DNA of 64,000 nt from Dromaius novaehollandiae (lineage: Eukaryota; Chordata; Aves; Casuariiformes; Dromaiidae). Each line of letters begins with the position of its first letter. The stretch's first letter is position 1. The position numbers were made by a program, and so were the translations under genes. Location: contig NC_088117.1 in NCBI RefSeq assembly GCF_036370855.1, positions 1-64,000 on the forward strand, read 5' to 3'. This document shows positions 57,621-64,000 of this stretch, one piece after another. The notes beneath the pieces are model-generated. The model searched no databases. It saw nothing but the letters and a program-made list of their open reading frames with translations, and was not told where the DNA came from.

Positions 57621-58671
57621 AATGCAGGTTTTTCCTAGGCTTGCATCTCTCCTCTCGCCTCTGGTTTTGGGGCAAACTAGGCGGTTTCGCCTTATTTCTT
57701 AGTAAAGCGAGCGCTTTCCCAGCTCCCCTGCAACATCCGAGCACCTGCTCGGCCAGCGCGCTGGCCCTTGCTGCCCTTTGGGGGCATTCTGTTGCTCTGT
57801 GTTCAGGTTAATAATATATTTGCTGCTAAAATGCAAATCGGGACACAAGTTCCCAGATAACGTGCTTTTGCCCCCCTGCTTCGAAGGACTTGGTCTGCCC
57901 TCACGCTCAGGGTAAGCAGATGGCTGCCGTGATGCCGTTGCCGAGTCCTGGGTCGCTGTCGATGGCTGAACGTGGCCTCAGACCCCAGTGGGGAGAGCGG
58001 GAGGCCGGCAGGGGAGGAGGGGATGCTGCCGTGAGCTTTTGGTACAAAGTTTAACCTCTGAAGTGTGAGTGCATCTTCCTGTATGGTGAAAATACCATGA
58101 GGAGTGACTAATGTTTCCGGTTCCCTTGTGAGGTTCTTCTCTTCTGCGCCACCTGTGAGTACTGAGCTGCCGTTTTGATTGTCAGGGAAAGCTGCCACGG
58201 CAACGTAACTCGAAATCATCCGTTAGGGATCGGTTGTCTGCACGGTGGGACATCTCTTTTTCCGCTTATGAGTTATACCATTGCGCAGATAGAAAATTTA
58301 AAATTAGCTCTTTTTCTCTTCCTCTGGAACTCCATTTGCCTATCAATGCTCCCAAGAATCAGTCTAGCAGAGAAACACAGCCTTAATTCTGGCAATATAA
58401 AGACCTCGGCATTGCTCCTCACTGTTGTCTTTTGGGGGCAAACTCCGCGTTCTAAGCAAAAGTCCTAACACGCATCAGGCAGAAGCAGTAGCAGCAGCTG
58501 CCTGTCTTCGGTGATGATTATTGTGGCAACTCACTTGATAGAGGGTAGTAGTTTTCAGGTTTTGTTGATTGGGCTGAATTTGCATTGGTGACCTAGAAAT
58601 GAAAGTCTCCACGGCACCATCCTCTGACGAGGCCTTAGGGAAGTTACTTAGCACTTTTCACCTTTTTTCTT

Positions 58672-58722
58672 TCAAACTAAGAATAGTCATAGTTTATTCA
58701 AACTAAGAATAGTCATAGTTTA
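58672..58722. repeat. Tandem duplication of 25 bp
   Basis: CAAACTAAGAATAGTCATAG with flanking bases occurs twice head to tail. Confidence 0.85.
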
Positions 58723-59339
58723 TGCTACAGAATACCAGGGCTACTTTGTTCTCCATAGGGTTCATCCTATCCCTTCAGTTATGCTTTTATTAAAGACAAG
58801 CTATATGATTGATTAGGATATTTAGGTGATTTAATTTGAAGAGAAATAACACTGAAGACACATAAATGCCTTTAATAAAGCATTTAAGGAATTGAGGTTT
58901 TGATTTAAATGGGAATTTTTTTCAATTACAAAATTTTGATTAATTTCTATAAAACGTCCCCCAAATGTCTGTCTTTTTGCTTAAAAATAATGGATACCTT
59001 AAAGTGTTTGTGGCTACAATCAATCACGATTGATCAAATTTCAATCAAAATCCATCAGATGAGTGGGCTGATAGTTAAGGATTTCTTCACTGAAGACAAA
59101 AGGCATTATGGACAAGCTTTTGACTTAGCGTCTGTCACCTTGATACAGTTCAGCACTATGTTTACGTACGATACGATGTTTTTTCAGAACTTTCTACTGA
59201 GGGTCAGAAGTGCCAGTTTTAGAGTAGCAATCGAATTTATCTTTTTAGCAAGTAGTGCACAAAGGTGTAATCTCCAGGGACTTCACCTGCAGCTGGAAAT
59301 CAAAGACCTTATGGCAGGGCTGAAGACACATGAGATCAG

Positions 59340-59510
59340 CAATAAACATATATCGTTTTATTTAAATATTATAATTATTTTATTTATTATACATCTTTAG
59401 TTATATTTTATTTATAGTATATTGTTAATTGTATTTTATTTATTATATATTATTAATTATATTTTAAATAAATATAATTGTATTTAATACAAAATTATGT
59501 TGACTACTCA
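59340..59510. repeat. AT-rich low-complexity tract
   Basis: TATTTTATTTATTATA-like degenerate repeats within the intron. Confidence 0.7.
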
Positions 59511-60222
59511 CTGCAGACTGCATTTTATTGTACTTTAAGAGTATGGGTTGTTAGGTTGAGGGTGAGTAAAATTCATCAGAAGGTAGGGGTTGGGCATTTA
59601 TTTGAGTGATAGCTCTTTCTCCAAGCAGAGTTTTGTCATTTGGAAGTAGGAATATTCTCTATGTGTGGAGGTTCTTTCCTTCTGTAATGAAAAAAATGAT
59701 TTATAAGCATGTTAGCTAGGTGTTTTTCGTTTGGTTTTACTGGGTTTTATGTATTCGGCTGCTTGTTTTTTAGCAAAATACGTGTTTTCATGGCTATGCT
59801 GAATGCCCTGTTTTGTCGGATGCAAAATTTCCCAACCAAATGTGTATTGGGATACAGGTCTTTGTGAGAGGTGTTGAACACTTTGATAGGTCTTGGTTTA
59901 GCCTGCATCATTTGGCAGCATATCAACGATATGAACACTGAGACACATCTGCTAAAATAGTATGATCTTCCATCATGATTGCTACATGATGGAAGAGCTG
60001 CTGTGGCAACTGGTAAAATCTTGGTGGAGTTTTGAAGACAGTGACTACAGTGAAGTTGAGATTTTGCCTAGTCTTTCTTAACTGTATAACAGTTTCATCC
60101 TCAGTTTCCTGCACCTTGTTAGTGCTGCTCTGTTGCATTAAGGAGGCAATTAAAAATTCACTTATTTCTGTCCTCTGAACGGTATCATTCTTACTGTCCC
60201 TTCTCTTTGTGGTGGATTACAG

Positions 60223-60369
60223 AGATACACGGGACAGTTGTACATGGACCATCGCCATGGGAAAGGGATATGCTACTGGCCTGATGGTTCCAAATTCATT
60301 GGAGCGTTTTATCTCAGCCACGTAGAAGGCTATGGGACTCGGGAATGGAAGGACGGCAGAAAATTTCAG
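60223..60369 (+). CDS. ANKMY1: ANKMY1 exon with MORN repeats
   Basis: A 49-codon phase-0 exon between TTACAG and GTAACT. It encodes two MORN-type repeats: [14 protein letters not shown] with WPDGSKF, then [12 protein letters not shown] with WKDGRKF. MORN repeats at the N-terminus followed by ankyrin repeats fit ANKMY1, an ankyrin/MYND protein. Confidence 0.8.
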
Positions 60370-61449
60370 GTAACTGGAAAAATGTTGTGCTATTACCATG
60401 ATTTCCCTGCCTTTCAAAGTCAGCATGAGTACAGGAAAATTTGAGTGTTTTTTTTTTTTTTCAGGCAGCTCCATTAGTGTTTGGGTTGTTTAGAGCAAAA
60501 GTGTCATGCCTCAGTCTCCAGTAAGCTAGATTGCTCTCTTGAACTACTCAACTTCTACTGTACACAACTTTTGCTTAGGGAAATATTGAAGGAGATAATG
60601 TGATACTGTCTGTCTAGAACTGAAAATCTGATGCCTGGAAGAGTGTCTTTTTCCAGTTTCTAATGTAGAAGTCTTCAGTATTTACTCCCCTTGCTAGATG
60701 AAGAACTCATTAGCTAGTCAGTACTCTCAACAGACATATTAAGAAGCCAGCAATATGAAACTGAAAAATACTGCATTTGAAGAGACTGTGGAGACAAAGA
60801 GCATTCTGGAGTATCGAGATAGCTAGTTGTCTCTTTTGTATCATTTCCAGGCCTGCTGCTACTAGTAGAAGCTAGAAAACTTGTTTTCTAAGAGTTTATA
60901 ATTCTTTGTTTTCAAAGAAGAAGAAGGTGTATCTGAAAAGTGCCCAGCGTAGGGCAGCCCTCCCCTCATACTGATACATGGGTATCTCTGCAACAGGAAA
61001 CAGTGCTTCATCAGATAATCCAAAAGATATAACAAAACAACATACACAGCTGGCATTCATTGTAAAGTCCAGCAAAATTTAGATAATAATTTAGGGCACT
61101 ATATTTCCCCTACAGTCATCTCAATCACTTTTAGCCTCTTTCTGTGTGTGAATCCTCACTGAGTTCCTGTGAAATCTGGTAGAAATTGTTATAAAAAAGA
61201 GAGGAAGGTCAGGGATATACTTGAGGATGCTCCAAGGTACACATTCTGAACCCCGTAAGACATGGTTCAGTATCGCGTTTTTATTGTGTGGCAAATATAA
61301 ACCTGAATTAGTTCAACAGTGTTGGCTGTCACTACTTTCAAACTGCTGCCTATTCTTTCCATGTAGAAATCTGCAAGTGCGTGAGTGTATGTGCAAGTAC
61401 AGATGTTTACAAAATAAAATAACATCCTGAAGCATTTTCTCCTCTACAG

Positions 61450-61614
61450 GTTACTTCCCACAACGATATTGTCAATCTTCTTCTCGATAGTGGAGCTGAT
61501 GTGAATAAGTGTAGTGATGAAGGATTATCTGCTCTCTCCATGTGCTTTATTCTGTATTATCCAGCAGAATCTTTTAAGGGTAATATTGCTGAGAGGAACT
61601 TGCACAGCTGCAAG
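61450..61614 (+). CDS. ANKMY1: ANKMY1 ankyrin exon
   Basis: A 55-codon phase-0 exon between CTACAG and GTTGG. It contains an ankyrin segment ([18 protein letters not shown]) and the family-typical CFILYYP and SFKGNIAER motifs that I associate with ANKMY1. Exons are probably missing between it and the MORN exon. Confidence 0.85.
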
Positions 61615-63006
61615 GTTGGTTTATTTCTAATCTAAAATGTCAGAATCATGATATATTCTCGTCTCAAGCTGTAAGTTTACTTTTCGGAATTACTTTACTG
61701 TGTTGACTCCCTAGGAAAAAGCCAGAACTTTTGTGCATCTTGCACTCTGAGGATGCAGAGTATTCTCTGCTCTCACTACTAAGTCCTACTTCAAATGACC
61801 AAGCTCCAGTGCAGAAACAAGCTTACTCTGCAGTTGAAATAGGGCACTGTATTAATAGCACAGATGTGAGGCCACGTCTGCTAGGTATTTAAGACAGTGA
61901 AGATGCAGCGGGCAACTGGTGGGAATTACGAAAGCATCCCAGCAGGACAAGAGGATTTAGGTGGTTCTGATAGCACAGAGTCCTGCTGGCATGGTTGAAG
62001 TGTCAAGCAAGAAGCAATTCAACTGTCAGAGGAGTCTCTTGACCCTTAGGGAGTGTTTACAAAGGAAGACTCATGACCCTAGGCTTCCTCCTGCCAAAAA
62101 GAGAAGTACCTGCTTTAAATTGTCCTGTGGAGGAGCATGATACATATTTTGTAAGAGTACAAACCATGCAGTGGGGAAGGAGATGATAACAAGGGTGAAG
62201 CAGAGGGTCAGGAATCTCCAAACAGTCTGAGAAGATAGAAGGAATCAAAGAGGGGCCTAGGCAGGTAGGGACTGTGTGGTAGAAATGTAAGGATGTTGCT
62301 GAGGCTGTCAGAAGAGGCTACACAGGTCTAAATGCCCTCAAGAAACTTGTTGGAAATGAACTACAGAATAGTTTTTGGTTGCTGTAAAATACCTGTTCAA
62401 GTTCCAAGAGTATGTTTAAGTGGTGGCCCGTTACCAAAGTTGCAAGACTTCTGTGGGAAGGAAAGAAAGAGAGAGAGAGAGATGTATATAAAGCAGATGC
62501 TCAGAGATTCACAGAAAATCAGTGTGAAACTATTACTTCTCATTTTGGAGTGAGAAAAGGAAATTAGGAATAAACAGGATTTGTTTCTGTCACGGTCTCT
62601 AAGATTCAGAAAGGAAAATGTGCTTTGCTTTCTCTTTTCCTCTGAGTTGAATACGAATCCAGAAGATTTGGAAACAGTGGTCTTGGAGGTCCTAGTTCTA
62701 CATTCTCGTGCAAAATAATGCAGGTTGAAAATCTGTAAGAGTCTTGTAAGCATGTTTTACTCACAAAGGAAATTGAGCAAGAAAATGTTCAGTTATTTGG
62801 TTTATTTTTAAAAAAAACAGTTACAAATTACTTCTAAATGATTTCCCTATCTGTTGTTAACTGAATTCCATTATTATTACATGCTCTTGTATTACTGTTA
62901 TTACTTGTATTATTGTTCTGATGACTGAATATGCTGACTCACCCATTGAAAGTGTGGTTTTTCATTTTTGTAACTACTTTCTTTTATTTTTTTAATCTTC
63001 AAGCAG

Positions 63007-63062
63007 AACGAACAATCAGAACCGTCAGAAACAGCTAATGTGTCTGAAGGCGTAATCTCAGA
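63007..63062 (+). CDS. ANKMY1: ANKMY1 small exon after the NIAER motif
   Basis: A 56-bp exon, acceptor CTTCAAGCAG, donor GTAAGTC. In phase with 61,614; encodes an acidic Ser-rich linker starting NEQSEPSE. The gene continues beyond the window. Confidence 0.65.
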
Positions 63063-64000
63063 GTAAGTCTCACTTATGCCCTATGAATGGGAGACAGAGT
63101 CTCCTAAGTCTCTTTGAACATAGAAGGCAACAATTAGTATTTCACATATTTCACAGAAGGGTGCAGCTATTGCAGGAAAAGCTAGTCAGATGTCAGTATA
63201 TTTTTGTTTGCTTAACTATAGAAATCTTGTGTTCATATCAGTAGAAGCCACTCGTTTATATGCTCTGTTATAATTCAGGTTGGCAGAGTGTGAAGAGTGA
63301 CGCTGGAAAGTGTAGTTCAAGCTAAGGACCTCATGCTTGAACAAGACAAGCTTTCCTGATTGCATACTTTGCAGCTTGTCACAGTCTGCTATGCACACCT
63401 GCAGTGTAGTGTGGATATGAGGAAAGATAAGAATATATTCAGCTTACTCTTTGAAGTTTTGACTACATTTGACCGTGCTGGTTGTTTTCTACAGGTGTCT
63501 GTTTAGCCGCGTGGCCTGAAATGTAGTCTTTTTGTCTTGCTTTTATGGATCCCCCAAAGGGCCACATCTTGCCTTTTGTTTTGCCTCCAGAGCAGTCCCC
63601 AAAGATGATGAAATTTTTGTGTTGGGTTTTATGCCAGCGTAGGTCACTTTGACGTCTTAGAATTCCCACAATGAAAATTCCCTGTTGGCCTTCTTGCCCT
63701 TCATCCCTTGCATTTGGCTTTTGTGGCACATCTTGCCACCTCCCTTGCTTCTCTCATGAATATTGTGTGTGCGTTGCATGTTTTTCATTGGAATATAAAG
63801 ATGCACTGAATGTAGGGCTTGTGAGTAAAAATGAGTTAATGCCATGTGAGAAAAGAGGAGCCTCTGCCCAGATCACTATGTGGTAGAGTTTCTGGGTGAT
63901 ATCCAAGGACTGTTTGCTTTTTTTGATGGTGTTAGGTTTCTTTTTTAGGGGTGTGCATGTGTATTTTGCCTCCATGGAAATACAGATGGAATCATCAGCC
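63063..64000. other. ANKMY1 intron, no exon recognised
   Basis: No splice-bounded frame with a recognised motif up to the window edge. Confidence 0.4.

Larger units (their letters stand above)
57428..60222. other. Intron or unresolved ANKMY1 region
   Basis: No convincing exon found. More N-terminal MORN exons would be expected for full-length ANKMY1 and may be unrecognised here. An open frame at 58,909-59,400 lies in AT-rich DNA and has no domain. Confidence 0.4.

Noticed and set aside
58909-59400. 163-codon frame in AT-rich DNA
   Set aside because: No recognised domain, ends in low-complexity sequence, no splice support; treated as intronic.

Overview
The window looks like a vertebrate, almost certainly bird, nuclear chromosome. 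It holds an intron-containing CCDC81-like gene of the HU-domain family (expanded in birds, from memory), the 5' part of ANKMY1, a decayed CR1-type LINE fragment, CpG islands, and a dense cluster of endogenous retroviruses (ERVs). No prokaryotic, CRISPR, rRNA or tRNA features were seen. More than half of the first 36 kb, plus 45-53 kb, is retroviral.

Layout. (1) 1-9.7 kb, minus strand: the 5' end of a betaretrovirus-like (ERVK) provirus with its LTR, then a class I (gammaretrovirus-like) element, 'A'. A keeps gag, pro-pol and an unusual env, and its 3' end is stitched onto an internally deleted relative (A'). (2) 9.7-20.5 kb, minus strand: a CCDC81-like gene with about a dozen inferable exons and an internal tandem duplication of its 3' exons. 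(3) 20.5-24.3 kb: an ERVK provirus with both LTRs, a capsid-to-RT deletion and no env; its 3' LTR abuts the upstream side of the CCDC81-like gene. (4) 24.3-35.2 kb: two more partial class I elements in inverted orientation (B minus, C plus) around a duplicated host block. C carries a clean solo LTR with a 5-bp target duplication. The first 2.28 kb of the window recur at 23,503-25,785 with about 20 differences by eye. (5) 35.2-44.2 kb: mostly host DNA with a minus-strand gene that I do not recognise. It is inferred to encode a signal peptide, a string of phase-1/phase-1 exons (mostly 72 bp), one membrane helix and a basic cytoplasmic start, read from a CpG-island promoter. (6) 44.9-53.2 kb, plus strand: an old class I provirus 'D' with two LTRs, gag-pol in one frame broken mainly by stop codons, and a shortened env. 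(7) 53.2-64 kb: host sequence with a CR1 fragment, then a CpG island and exons matching ANKMY1 (MORN and ankyrin parts).

How it fits together. All proviruses are visibly broken by stop codons, frameshifts or deletions. Elements A, C and D keep the gammaretroviral arrangement in which gag and pol share a frame separated by one UGA. A', B and C share the same env deletion, which suggests a non-autonomous lineage spread with its relatives and by segmental duplication. Exon boundaries were inferred from AG/GT sites and phase continuity; no transcript evidence was available.
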